Shown one piece after another: positions 1 to 7,076 of a stretch of 26,581 nucleotides of DNA. Under the pieces are notes generated by a model. The model worked only from the letters and a program-made list of their open reading frames with translations. It was not told where the DNA came from and ran no database searches. Positions within the stretch are counted from its first letter, which is position 1. Every line of letters starts with the position of its first letter. The DNA is taken from NCBI GenBank assembly GCA_035528275.1, contig DATKYV010000207.1, positions 1 to 26,581 on the forward strand. Direction: 5' to 3'. The translations under genes and the position numbers were made by a program. Source of the stretch: DATKYV01 sp035528275 (GTDB lineage: Bacteria; Acidobacteriota; Terriglobia; UBA7540).

Positions 1-950
1 AGGCGGCGCTTGGCCGTGGCGTGGGCAAGCTCGGGCGGAGGCATGAAGGTCACTCTTTCTTCGACGGCTTCCACTTCCGTCACATCCTCAACTCCGAGCT
101 TCTTGAAATAGTCCACAACTTCCTGGACCAGATGCTCGGGCGCGGAAGCGCCGGCGGTGATGGCCACCGAGTGGGCCCCTTCGAGCCACGCGGGGTCGAT
201 CTTTGAAGCGTCCTCGATGAGGTAGGCCTGAGTCCCGGACATCTCCGCGACCTCGCGAAGCCGCCGGGTGTTTGAACTGTTGTCGGATCCAATCACCAGG
301 ACGAGGTCCGCATCCTTGGCCAGCAACTTGACAGCCGTCTGCCGGTTCTGGGTGGCGTAGCAGATATCGTCGCTGGAGGGGGTAGCGAGTTTGGGAAAAC
401 GCCGCCTCAGAACGTCGATAATTTCCCGAGTATCGTCGACTCCCAGAGTGGTCTGCGTGGTGACCGCAATGCGTTCGGGATTCGGCACCTGGACCTTCTC
501 CGCCTCTTCAACGCTGCCCACAAGCTGGATATGGTCCGGCACCTCGCCCATTGTCCCGATGATTTCATCGTGGCCCGCATGTCCCACCAGGATGATGGAG
601 AGCCCCTCGCGCGCGAAGCGGATCGCTTCCAGGTGAACCTTGGTCACCAGCGGGCAGGTGGCGTCAACCACTTGCAAACGCTTGGCGGCCGCCATGGTCC
701 TTACCTCGGGCGCAATGCCATGGGCGCTGAAGATGACCAGTTCGCCCTCGGGGACCTCATCAAGCTCCTCGACAAAAATCGCGCCCTTTGCGGCCAAGGT
801 CTCAATGACGTGTTTGTTGTGAACGATCTCTTTCCGGACGTAAACGGGAGGCCCGCAGAGCTCGAGCGCCAAGTTGACAACATCAATGGCGCGCTCCACA
901 CCGGCACAGAATCCCCGCGGTTTGGCGAGCAGGAGCTTCTTGACGCTCAT
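1..950 (-). CDS. ispH: 4-hydroxy-3-methylbut-2-enyl diphosphate reductase IspH (C-terminus beyond window)
   Basis: IspH is the [4Fe-4S] enzyme that performs the last step of the MEP isoprenoid pathway, reducing HMBPP to IPP and DMAPP. I translated the minus strand from ATG at 950: the frame stays open to base 1 for about 316 residues, close to full length for the family, with no stop in the window. All three cluster-binding cysteines are present, in PRGFCAGVERA near the N-terminus, VDATCPLVTK, and DDICYATQNRQ. The HSVAITAGASAPEHLVQEV segment, typical of the C-terminal part, is also present. The start fits the family N-terminus (MSVKKLLLAKPRGFC). A GGGGAG sequence lies about 14 nt upstream but is inside a hairpin. 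The gene is divergent from the peroxiredoxin-like gene. Identity is very secure. Confidence 0.96.
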   Translation of the reverse strand, partial: MSVKKLLLAKPRGFCAGVERAIDVVNLALELCGPPVYVRKEIVHNKHVIETLAAKGAIFVEELDEVPEGELVIFSAHGIAPEVRTMAAAKRLQVVDATCPLVTKVHLEAIRFAREGLSIILVGHAGHDEIIGTMGEVPDHIQLVGSVEEAEKVQVPNPERIAVTTQTTLGVDDTREIIDVLRRRFPKLATPSSDDICYATQNRQTAVKLLAKDADLVLVIGSDNSSNTRRLREVAEMSGTQAYLIEDASKIDPAWLEGAHSVAITAGASAPEHLVQEVVDYFKKLGVEDVTEVEAVEERVTFMPPPELAHATAKRR

Positions 951-964
951 TGGATAAATCGCTT

Positions 965-987
965 AACTCCCCGCCCAGTGGGGAGTT
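965..987 (-). promoter_or_regulatory. Leader hairpin just upstream of ispH
   Basis: An 8-bp perfect inverted repeat (AACTCCCC / GGGGAGTT) with a 7-nt loop lies 15 nt upstream of the ispH ATG. On the ispH mRNA its 3' arm contains the only purine-rich Shine-Dalgarno-like stretch near the start, so folding could limit ribosome access. There is no U-tract, so it does not look like a terminator. The rest of the 205-bp divergent spacer (951-1155) must hold both promoters, but I see no convincing -35/-10 pair. A weaker 6-bp dyad (CCCTCG / CGAGGG, 1105-1124) lies on the other gene's side. Confidence 0.4.
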
Positions 988-1155
988 CGGAAAGTCAGTC
1001 ACCATCGTAGCAGATTCGCTCGGATGCGTCAAAAGTCCGCCCCCGTCACCCGCCCGCGCCGAATCCTTCGACCTCCTCGATCATCCAATGGCATACTTGC
1101 CTCTCCCTCGGGGCGGAGCGAGGGTTGGAACGAAATTGGTAGAGGGAGACCATCA

Positions 1156-1740
1156 ATGAACCAAAATCCTGGGCGTTTATTCCGCCCAGAAGCGGCGATG
1201 AGGCTGGCGGGTTTCTGCATCCTCGCCGTCGCAATGCTGGCTGGAATTTCGAGCGCTGAGATACTTCCCTTGAAAGTCAAGGTGGGCGACAAGGCGCCGG
1301 GCTTTGCCCTGCCCTCGGCGGACGGCCAAACGGTTCGGATTTCGGACTATGCCGGGCACAACGTTCTGATCGATTTCTATCGCGGCCACTGGTGACCGTA
1401 CTGCATGACCGAACTCGGCGAGTTCGTCAAGCACCAGGAGGAGTTGAAAGCCCTTGACGTTCAAGTTGTGGGGGTGAGCGTGGACCCCGTGGAGCGGTGC
1501 CGCGAAGTCCGGGACAAGCTGAAAGCTCCTTTTCCTATTCTTTCCGACGCCAGACGGGAGGTCATGGAAATCTACGGGACGCGCAACCCCGACCACGATC
1601 CAGGAGAACGACCCATCAATACGCCGACGCTCGTGCTAATCGACAGGACCGGTACTGTCCGCTGGATCCACCAGGCGGTGGACTATCGCGTCCGGGCACC
1701 GATCTCCAAGGTGCTCGAGGAAGCGCGGAAGATCCCATAG
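1156..1740 (+). CDS. Exported peroxiredoxin/thioredoxin-like selenoprotein (UxxC, in-frame TGA = Sec80)
   Basis: A thiol-redox protein of the AhpC/TSA (redoxin) superfamily, 194 residues if the TGA at 1393-1395 is read through. The frame is open on both sides of that TGA. Upstream are a signal-peptide-like segment (hydrophobic core about residues 17-32, ending SSA) and the redoxin N-terminus (VGDKAPGFALPSADG, then VLIDFYRGHW). Downstream is the rest of the fold (PYCMTELGEF, VVGVSVDPVERCREV, PFPILSDARREVMEIYG, NTPTLVLIDRTGTVRWIH). The family motif here is RGxWCPYC, and TGA replaces the first Cys, giving W-U-P-Y-C with C83 as likely resolving thiol. A bacterial-type SECIS hairpin follows. Start: ATG 1156 has AGGGAG about 9 nt upstream; a later ATG at 1198 lacks one. 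It is 41 bp ahead of a MOSC gene. Alternatives are a pseudogene or a miscalled base; both are less likely given the exact position of the TGA. Confidence 0.85.
1393..1429 (+). promoter_or_regulatory. Bacterial SECIS-like element: UGA codon plus downstream hairpin
   Basis: The UGA is at 1393-1395. A perfect 7-bp stem (CGAACTC 1410-1416 with GAGTTCG 1420-1426) closes a 3-nt GGC loop. It extends below a single bulged C (1409) by three more pairs (1406-1408 with 1427-1429). Twenty-one nucleotides separate the UGA from the first loop G, and the first two loop bases are both G. Known bacterial SECIS elements put a small loop with G in the first two positions, on a short stem, roughly 16-37 nt after the UGA, and this element meets each condition. 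Such hairpins recruit SelB carrying Sec-tRNA. No sel genes are in this window. Confidence 0.72.
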
Positions 1741-1781
1741 CGGCTTACTCCGCTCAATTACCGAGTGGCAATCCGCAACCT

Positions 1782-2432
1782 ATGAGACTTCTTTCCGTCA
1801 ATATCTCCATGCCTCGGGTCGTCAGGGAGGGAAACCGGCAAATCAGGACGGGAATATTCAAGAAACCCGTCGACGGCCCGGTTAAGGTCGGGAAGCTGAA
1901 CCTGGAGGGAGACGCACAAGCCGACCTCTCCGTCCACGGCGGCCTCAACAAGGCCGTTTACGCCTATTCGTGGCCGAATGTTAATTTCTGGCGACGGGCA
2001 CTCGGGCGCGACGACCTGGGGTCGGGGAGCCTGGGTGAAAATCTCACCCTCGACGACCTGCCGGACACCGACATCTCGATCGGCGACGAGCTGGAAATCG
2101 GCACGGCGCGGTTCGTGGTCACGCAGCCGCGCCTGCCCTGCTACAAACTGGGTCTCGTGATGCGCATGCCGGAATTTCCCAAGATGTTCAAACACAGCGG
2201 CCGGAACGGATTCTATCTCCGCGTGCTTCGCGAAGGAATTCTCATGGCCGGGGACGCGGTGCGAAAAGTGGATTGTCCGGACGGGCCTCGAATGACCGTG
2301 GCGGAATTCGCGAGCATCGCCACCAAGCACACTATTACGCGGGAGGATTTCGAGCGCGCCAAAAACCTCAAAGCCCTCCCGGACTCATGGAAGCGGCGGC
2401 TGGAAGAGGAATTGAGGGAACGCCGGGGCTGA
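1782..2432 (+). CDS. MOSC-domain protein (YiiM-like)
   Basis: A 216-residue MOSC-domain protein. The MOSC fold is shared with the C-terminal domain of molybdenum-cofactor sulfurases and with YiiM-type proteins that reduce N-hydroxylated compounds using Mo cofactor. Visible signatures are the N-terminal strand (MRLLSVNIS), the HGGLNKAVYAY segment, LGENLTLDDL, the IGDELEIG strand, and the conserved cysteine in RLPCYKLG. The C-terminal tail (ITREDFERAKNLKALPDSW) matches the helical extension of YiiM-type proteins. The frame is open upstream to 1497, but that part overlaps the preceding gene and has no family similarity. ATG 1782 gives the family N-terminus. It is likely co-transcribed with the selenoprotein gene and converges on the next gene with only 13 bp between stops. 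Exact substrate unknown. Confidence 0.87.
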   Translation: MRLLSVNISMPRVVREGNRQIRTGIFKKPVDGPVKVGKLNLEGDAQADLSVHGGLNKAVYAYSWPNVNFWRRALGRDDLGSGSLGENLTLDDLPDTDISIGDELEIGTARFVVTQPRLPCYKLGLVMRMPEFPKMFKHSGRNGFYLRVLREGILMAGDAVRKVDCPDGPRMTVAEFASIATKHTITREDFERAKNLKALPDSWKRRLEEELRERRG

Positions 2433-2445
2433 AACCGGCAGCAGA

Positions 2446-3255
2446 CTAAGTCACAATATCCTCGCCACCGTCCACGCGGATCACGTTGCCCGTGATCCAG
2501 TGAGTCTTGTCGCTCATCAGGGCGGCGATGGCCGAAGCCACGTCTTCGGGCGTGGTGAGGCGCCCGCCGGGATTGCGCATCTTGGCGAACTCCGCCAGCT
2601 TGTCGATGCCCGGGATTTTTGCCGAGCCCGGGGTCACAGTAACGCCCGCCTGGATGGCATTGGCCGTGATGCCGTGGGGCATCAGCTCGAAAGCCAACTG
2701 CCGAATATGCGATTCGAGGACCGCCTTGGCCGCCGATACAGCTCCGTAGCTGGGGATGACGCTGTGGCCGCCCGCGCTGGTCATGGCGTAAATGCGGCTG
2801 CCGGGACCGAGCATCTTGCGGCGCATCAGTTCCTGCACCCAGTAAACCAGGTTGTTCCCCATGACGTCGACGGTCATCTCCATCTGCGCCTGCGTCACCT
2901 CTTCGTCGCTGTTCGAACCCACGTAGGCTTTCAGCGACCCGAAGGCAATCGAGTGAAGATAGACCTTCACGAAGTGCTCGCCGCCCAGCTTCTTCCAGTG
3001 CTCCTGCATCTGGTTGAGCGCGTCGGCGCGCTTGACGGCGTCGCCCGCGTTGATGTTGAAAAAAAGCACGTCGCAGCCTTCGGCCTTCAGGGCTTCGATG
3101 ACCTGGTTGACGTGATCCATGTTGGCGCGCCGGTCAAAGTGCACGCCGAAGATATTCAGTCCTTGGCGAGCCAGAGCTTTCGAAACCGCCTCACCGAAGC
3201 CGCTCGACGAACCTACGATCAGAGCCCAGCGGGTGGGCCCACCTGTTTCGGCCAT
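2446..3255 (-). CDS. FabI/FabL-like enoyl-ACP reductase (SDR superfamily)
   Basis: A 269-residue NAD(P)H-dependent reductase of the SDR superfamily. The dinucleotide motif is GSSSGFGEAVSKAL near the N-terminus. The catalytic region reads MTSAGGHSVIPSYGAVSAAK, where Tyr and Lys are separated by six residues (Yx6K), the hallmark of enoyl-ACP reductases FabI/FabL, instead of the Yx3K of classical SDRs. HSIAFGS resembles the FabI HSxAF segment. The C-terminus (GNVIRVDGGEDIVT) is standard. I infer trans-2-enoyl-ACP reduction in fatty-acid synthesis, or a related acyl substrate. Start: ATG 3255 has AAGG 8 nt upstream; ATG 3261 is also possible. Further upstream the frame overlaps the neighbouring gene. 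It ends the leftward run, converging on the MOSC gene. Confidence 0.75.
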   Translation of the reverse strand: MAETGGPTRWALIVGSSSGFGEAVSKALARQGLNIFGVHFDRRANMDHVNQVIEALKAEGCDVLFFNINAGDAVKRADALNQMQEHWKKLGGEHFVKVYLHSIAFGSLKAYVGSNSDEEVTQAQMEMTVDVMGNNLVYWVQELMRRKMLGPGSRIYAMTSAGGHSVIPSYGAVSAAKAVLESHIRQLAFELMPHGITANAIQAGVTVTPGSAKIPGIDKLAEFAKMRNPGGRLTTPEDVASAIAALMSDKTHWITGNVIRVDGGEDIVT

Positions 3256-3272
3256 CCTCATGTCCTTTCCGA

Positions 3273-3944
3273 TTATTGAGAATGAGACTGCCCTGAACTC
3301 CGTGCGAATTCGGATTCGACCTGAGCAATCAAGCCGGCAAGGGATTCGTTCATCAACTGCTCGCTCGACGCGTTCAAAGCCTTCACCACGCCGGGCACCC
3401 CTGTGCCCTCCGCCGGACGCTCGACAAGGCGCGTGTCCGACCACACGGTCGCTCCGTCGCTGGCGCGAACCAGATTCAACTCCAGCGCCACACGCCCGTG
3501 AACACCGACCTCGTCATCGACTTCCTCGAAGTTCAGTACCCGGCCGCGCAGGATAAAATCCGCGCCCATTCCGGAGGAAAGCCGCCGCACCTCGGCGAAT
3601 ACACCAGCCCGGTCGAGCTTTCGGGCCACAAGTTCCTCCAGCATCCCCGCCGGGTCAGAAACCCAGCGGTGATATTCGTAGTAGTTCAACTGCGTGGGGG
3701 TCTCATAGTAAATAATCCGGTCGTCGCGCAGGGCTTCCGAGGCGTGAAAGCGCTCCACTCCGAGAACGTAGCCGGTCTTCGCGTCGCTTGTGGCCGGCGG
3801 CGGCGGGAGCTGAAGCGTGTAAAAGTGCGTTTTCGGCACGCCTCCGCATGAGGCGGCCACGAAAACGGCCAACAGCCCAAGCAGGGGCTTCGATGGCTGC
3901 CCGGGTTTATGTCTCCAGACGCTCCACAATGATCCGACGCTCAT
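3273..3944 (-). CDS. ABC-type transport auxiliary lipoprotein
   Basis: A lipoprotein of about 223 residues resembling the ABC-transporter auxiliary component family (the PqiC/MlaD-associated outer-membrane lipoproteins). The N-terminus has a basic region, a hydrophobic stretch (LLGLLAVFVAASC) and a lipobox ending at Cys followed by GG. The mature part starts THFYTLQLP, a typical opening of the family, and contains ILRGRVLNFEEVDD and VWSDTRLVERPAEG, which fit its beta-rich fold. No cognate permease or ATPase is in the window. Start: ATG 3944 (or 3947) follows GGGGA but lies inside the 3' end of tsaE, an overlap of about 38 bp; a TTG at 3929 is an alternative. Translational coupling to tsaE is likely. 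Confidence 0.72.
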   Translation of the reverse strand: MSVGSLWSVWRHKPGQPSKPLLGLLAVFVAASCGGVPKTHFYTLQLPPPPATSDAKTGYVLGVERFHASEALRDDRIIYYETPTQLNYYEYHRWVSDPAGMLEELVARKLDRAGVFAEVRRLSSGMGADFILRGRVLNFEEVDDEVGVHGRVALELNLVRASDGATVWSDTRLVERPAEGTGVPGVVKALNASSEQLMNESLAGLIAQVESEFARSSGQSHSQ

Positions 3945-4404
3945 CATTCCCCATGTGCTCAAGATGAATATCGACCCGAGGCGCCATCGCATTATCTCCG
4001 AGCTTCTCTCCCCATTCAACGAGCACCGTGGCCTGCTGGCCCAGCAAGTCATCAAGGCCAAGGGTCGCGAGATCGTGGGCATCCTCGATCCGATAGAGGT
4101 CCACGTGGTAGACCTTGTTCTCCCGCCCGTACTCGTGGACCAGGGTGAACGAGGGGCTGGTTACCTCTTCTTCCCCCGCCGCCCCCAGACCCGCAACGAT
4201 CCCCTTGGTCAGCGTAGTCTTGCCACTCCCCAGTTCGCCATGCAGCAGCACCAAACAGGGTGGGAGAACTTCCCCGGCGAGATTGCGCCCGAACTCAAGC
4301 GTCTCCTCCGGGGAGTGCGTCACGATATCAAAAAGCCTAGTCGGTCCCAAAGAGATTCCGGCGTCTGGAATGCCCGGTCGATGCCCAGCGCAGGTGTATT
4401 TCAC
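3907..4404 (-). CDS. tsaE: tRNA threonylcarbamoyladenosine biosynthesis ATPase TsaE
   Basis: TsaE is the P-loop ATPase that works with TsaB and TsaD to form N6-threonylcarbamoyladenosine at A37 of ANN-decoding tRNAs. The 165-residue product shows the Walker A motif GELGSGKTT (residues 56-64), VTSPSFTLVHEY, YHVDLYRI, and LVEWGEKL, the last including the conserved W-x-E/G segment near the C-terminus. The start is GTG at 4404, overlapping the nnrDE stop as GTGA, which supports translational coupling. The first 20 or so residues are longer than usual and poorly conserved in character, so the true start could be slightly further in. TsaB and TsaD are not in the window. Confidence 0.93.
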   Translation of the reverse strand: MKYTCAGHRPGIPDAGISLGPTRLFDIVTHSPEETLEFGRNLAGEVLPPCLVLLHGELGSGKTTLTKGIVAGLGAAGEEEVTSPSFTLVHEYGRENKVYHVDLYRIEDAHDLATLGLDDLLGQQATVLVEWGEKLGDNAMAPRVDIHLEHMGNDERRIIVERLET

Positions 4405-5978
4405 TGGAGGCGGCCTTCAAGAGAGCGAAAGGCCAGCGGAAGTGTTTCCAATAAGTCTCCTGCTATCAATGACGTCTGGCCCTTTTCCGATACCGCAAGG
4501 TCACCCGCCATTCCGTGTAAATATACAGCCGCCACCACCACCATGGTTGCCGGGCGATCAGGGTATTGTGCCAAGAGCCCGGCGACCAGCCCCGTCAAGA
4601 CATCCCCGGTTCCGCCTGTGGCCATGCCGGGATTGCCCGTGGGATTGACCCAAACCTGGCCGTCGGGCGCGGCAGTCAGCGTCCTGTAACCCTTTAGCAC
4701 CAAATGGACCCTGTGCTTCTGAGCGAACTCGCGTGCCGCGTCAATCCGACGCGCGAGCAATTCCGCCGTGCTCTTCCCCGTCAGTCGAGCCATTTCGCCC
4801 GGGTGCGGTGTCATAATGCGAACACGTCCGTCTGATCGAAACGTGTCCATGCAGCCGCCGAACGCGTTCAGGCCGTCGGCGTCGAGCACCACCGGGATAT
4901 CGTAGCGATTCACCACCGTTCTCACCAACTCCGCAGTCTCCGCGATGTTTCCAACCCCCGGGCCAACGGCGAGCACTGACTTCCCTTTCACCAAGCCATC
5001 GAGCCTCCCGTGATCCAGGGCGCGAAGCGAAATGCTCCCCGCTTCGGTTTCCGGCAGGGACTCCGTCATGTACTCCATCCCCAACGAGGCAATCACCGGG
5101 AGGGCACTCCTCGCAGTGGCGACGGTGACCAGACCCGCGCCGGCGCGCAGCGCGGCCTTGGCGGCCATTGCCGCTGCGCCGGTCTTCCCTACAGACCCGG
5201 CGAGCACCAGGACGTGCCCAAAGTCCCCCTTATGAGCTTCCGACTTTCGAGGCTCGGCCAACCAGCGCAGCTCCTCGGGGCGGGTCAGGTTTAGATTCAA
5301 TTCCGGATCGTTTTCCATCACCTCCGGCGGCGTTCCGATTTGCTTGACCTCCCACTTCCCCACGCGTTCGCAGGCAGGCGGAAAGACATGCGCTGCTTTG
5401 GGGGCCGTGAAAGTTACGGAACCATCGGCGCGCAAGCACTCGCCAATCAGCTCGCCGCTGTCGGCAGAAATTCCGGTAGGGAGATCGACCGCCACAACGC
5501 GTGCACGGGTGAATTTGCCGTTGATGTCGCGGACGACTTCCCGCAAAAATCCCTCGAGCGGTTTCGTAAGGCCGGTGCCCAGAATCGCGTCAACGAGCAG
5601 CGTCGTGGCGGCGAGTTCGGGGACCAGCCGCCGCCACGCCTCGAGATCGGCCGCTATCTCGGCGGGTCCGGCCGCCAAGAGTCGCTCGAACATCGCGGCG
5701 GCGTCGCCCTTCAAGCGCTTGGGGTCGGCCAGCAGCAGAACTTGCGGCTCCAGCCCGCGTTCCCGGAGCAAGCGCGCCACCACCATTCCATCGCCGCCGT
5801 TGTTTCCGGGCCCGCAGAGGATGGCGATCTTCTGGGACTCGAGCGGCAAGTAACGCTCCTCCAGAAACTCCACCACGCCGCGGCCCGCGTTCTCCATCAA
5901 AGTCAGGCTGGGTACGCCGCAGCGCTCGGTGGTCAGGCGATCGATGCGCTGCATTTCAGCGGCGGTGAGAATCTTCAT
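4401..5978 (-). CDS. nnrDE: Bifunctional NAD(P)H-hydrate epimerase / ADP-dependent dehydratase
   Basis: This 525-residue fusion repairs hydrated NADH/NADPH. The N-terminal YjeF_N epimerase domain (about 1-215) interconverts the R and S hydrates; it shows LTAAEMQRID, CGPGNNGGDG (residues 55-64), and the AVDLPTGISADSG strand. The C-terminal carbohydrate-kinase-like dehydratase (about 230-510) removes water using ADP, with HKGDFGHVLVLAG, VVLDADGLNA, MTPHPGEMARL and GNPGMATGGTGDVLTG. The length matches the family. The start at ATG 5978 lies 3 bp beyond the stop of the ion-channel gene, and the 3' end overlaps tsaE; nnrDE next to tsaE is a familiar pairing in bacteria. All key motifs appear intact. 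Confidence 0.95.
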   Translation of the reverse strand: MKILTAAEMQRIDRLTTERCGVPSLTLMENAGRGVVEFLEERYLPLESQKIAILCGPGNNGGDGMVVARLLRERGLEPQVLLLADPKRLKGDAAAMFERLLAAGPAEIAADLEAWRRLVPELAATTLLVDAILGTGLTKPLEGFLREVVRDINGKFTRARVVAVDLPTGISADSGELIGECLRADGSVTFTAPKAAHVFPPACERVGKWEVKQIGTPPEVMENDPELNLNLTRPEELRWLAEPRKSEAHKGDFGHVLVLAGSVGKTGAAAMAAKAALRAGAGLVTVATARSALPVIASLGMEYMTESLPETEAGSISLRALDHGRLDGLVKGKSVLAVGPGVGNIAETAELVRTVVNRYDIPVVLDADGLNAFGGCMDTFRSDGRVRIMTPHPGEMARLTGKSTAELLARRIDAAREFAQKHRVHLVLKGYRTLTAAPDGQVWVNPTGNPGMATGGTGDVLTGLVAGLLAQYPDRPATMVVVAAVYLHGMAGDLAVSEKGQTSLIAGDLLETLPLAFRSLEGRLQ

Positions 5979-5981
5979 CGG

Positions 5982-7076
5982 CTAAATCCCCGCCATCGCT
6001 TCCAGTTTCTTCAACTTTTTAGAATCGCCCATGGCAATCAGGAAGTCGCCGGGAGAGATGGTATGGTCGGGTCGGGGATTGAAATTCAGAAGCCCGTCTT
6101 TGCCTCGGATGGCCAGGACGATCACACCGAGGTTTTTCCGCATGTCCGCCTCGCGCAGATTGGAGCCGGCCAGCTCCGAGTCTTCGGTGATCCGCACTTC
6201 CTCGATCTGGAGGTCCAGGTCGCCGTCACTCAGCGAGGAAAGCGCCAGGTCGAGAAACCGCTGCACGTGGGGCCGCATCAGTGTCTGCGCCATGCGGTGG
6301 CCGGCGTAGCCGTAAGGCGAAATCACCGTCGTCGCGCCGGCGCGGAGCATCTTCGCTTCCGCGCCGTCCTCACTGGCGCGCGCGATGATCGGCAGTTCGG
6401 GAGCGACGCCACGCGCCGTGAGGATGATGTACACGTTTTGCGCATCCGAGGTCACCGCGCTCGCCAGGCCGCGAGCGTATTCGATTCGGGCCTGGCGCAG
6501 CACCGCCTCGCTGGTAGCATCGCCGATGATGACCGGGAAGTTCTGCTCCAGGGCCCATCGCGCCTTCACTTGGTCCTGCTCGATGATGACCAATGGAATA
6601 TCCCGGGCCGCGACTTCGGTCGCCACCCGACGGCCCACCCGACCTGCTCCGCAGATGATGATGTGGTCTTTCAATTTGGAAATCTCTTTTTCCATACGCC
6701 GGCGCCCGAAAAACAACCCTAATTCCGATTCTATCACCACGTGGGTCAGAGTGGCCATGGCGAATCCCACCACGCACACACCCAAGAAAATCAAAACAAT
6801 GTTGAAAAGCTGGCCTGTTTCGGAAAGCTGGTTTTCAGGCTCGGCCCCGATCGTGGAGACCGTCATCAGCGTCGTATAGAGAGCCTTGAAGTAGGGCCAG
6901 CCCTCGATGAGATGAAACCCCACAGCGCCAACGGTGAGAAGGGAGATCAGCAAGACGCCGACGGCAAGAGCGCGGACGTAGGTTCCGCTCCGAGCCGCGC
7001 GGCGCCGCAAGGCAGGAGATGAAGTGCGGCTCGAAGCAGCGCGATGGGTGGAAGCCTTGTAGATCACAGCATCCAT
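5982..7076 (-). CDS. Two-TM ion channel with RCK (TrkA-N/TrkA-C) domains, atypical filter
   Basis: A 364-residue MthK-like channel subunit. After a basic N-terminus come TM1 (about 34-56), a pore helix and filter (YTTLMTVSTIGAEP, about 67-80) and TM2 (about 91-112). An RCK domain begins KDHIIICGAGRVGRR, with the Rossmann GxGxxG and the acidic end of beta-2 in VIIEQD. The C-terminal part (about 275-364; DLQIEEVRI, HTISPGDFLIAMGDSKKL) is TrkA-C-like. The filter position reads TIGAEP where K+ channels have TVGYGD, so K+ selectivity cannot be assumed. The start at ATG 7076 overlaps the SDR gene's end by 13 bp; a GGGGG tract lies immediately upstream. It is part of a tightly packed leftward operon with nnrDE. 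Confidence 0.85.
   Translation of the reverse strand: MDAVIYKASTHRAASSRTSSPALRRRAARSGTYVRALAVGVLLISLLTVGAVGFHLIEGWPYFKALYTTLMTVSTIGAEPENQLSETGQLFNIVLIFLGVCVVGFAMATLTHVVIESELGLFFGRRRMEKEISKLKDHIIICGAGRVGRRVATEVAARDIPLVIIEQDQVKARWALEQNFPVIIGDATSEAVLRQARIEYARGLASAVTSDAQNVYIILTARGVAPELPIIARASEDGAEAKMLRAGATTVISPYGYAGHRMAQTLMRPHVQRFLDLALSSLSDGDLDLQIEEVRITEDSELAGSNLREADMRKNLGVIVLAIRGKDGLLNFNPRPDHTISPGDFLIAMGDSKKLKKLEAMAGI

Noticed and set aside
1405..1740. Separate short gene starting at the ATG after the TGA
   Set aside because: No Shine-Dalgarno sequence, and it would begin in the middle of the redoxin active-site helix; the upstream half is in the same frame and completes the fold.
1497..1781. 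Upstream extension of the MOSC frame
   Set aside because: It overlaps the peroxiredoxin-like gene in another frame and lacks family similarity; ATG 1782 gives the normal MOSC N-terminus.
5340..6722. Long plus-strand open frame (460 codons) antisense to nnrDE and the channel gene
   Set aside because: It is a GC-driven shadow: its translation has no domain character, while the opposite strand encodes two complete conserved proteins.
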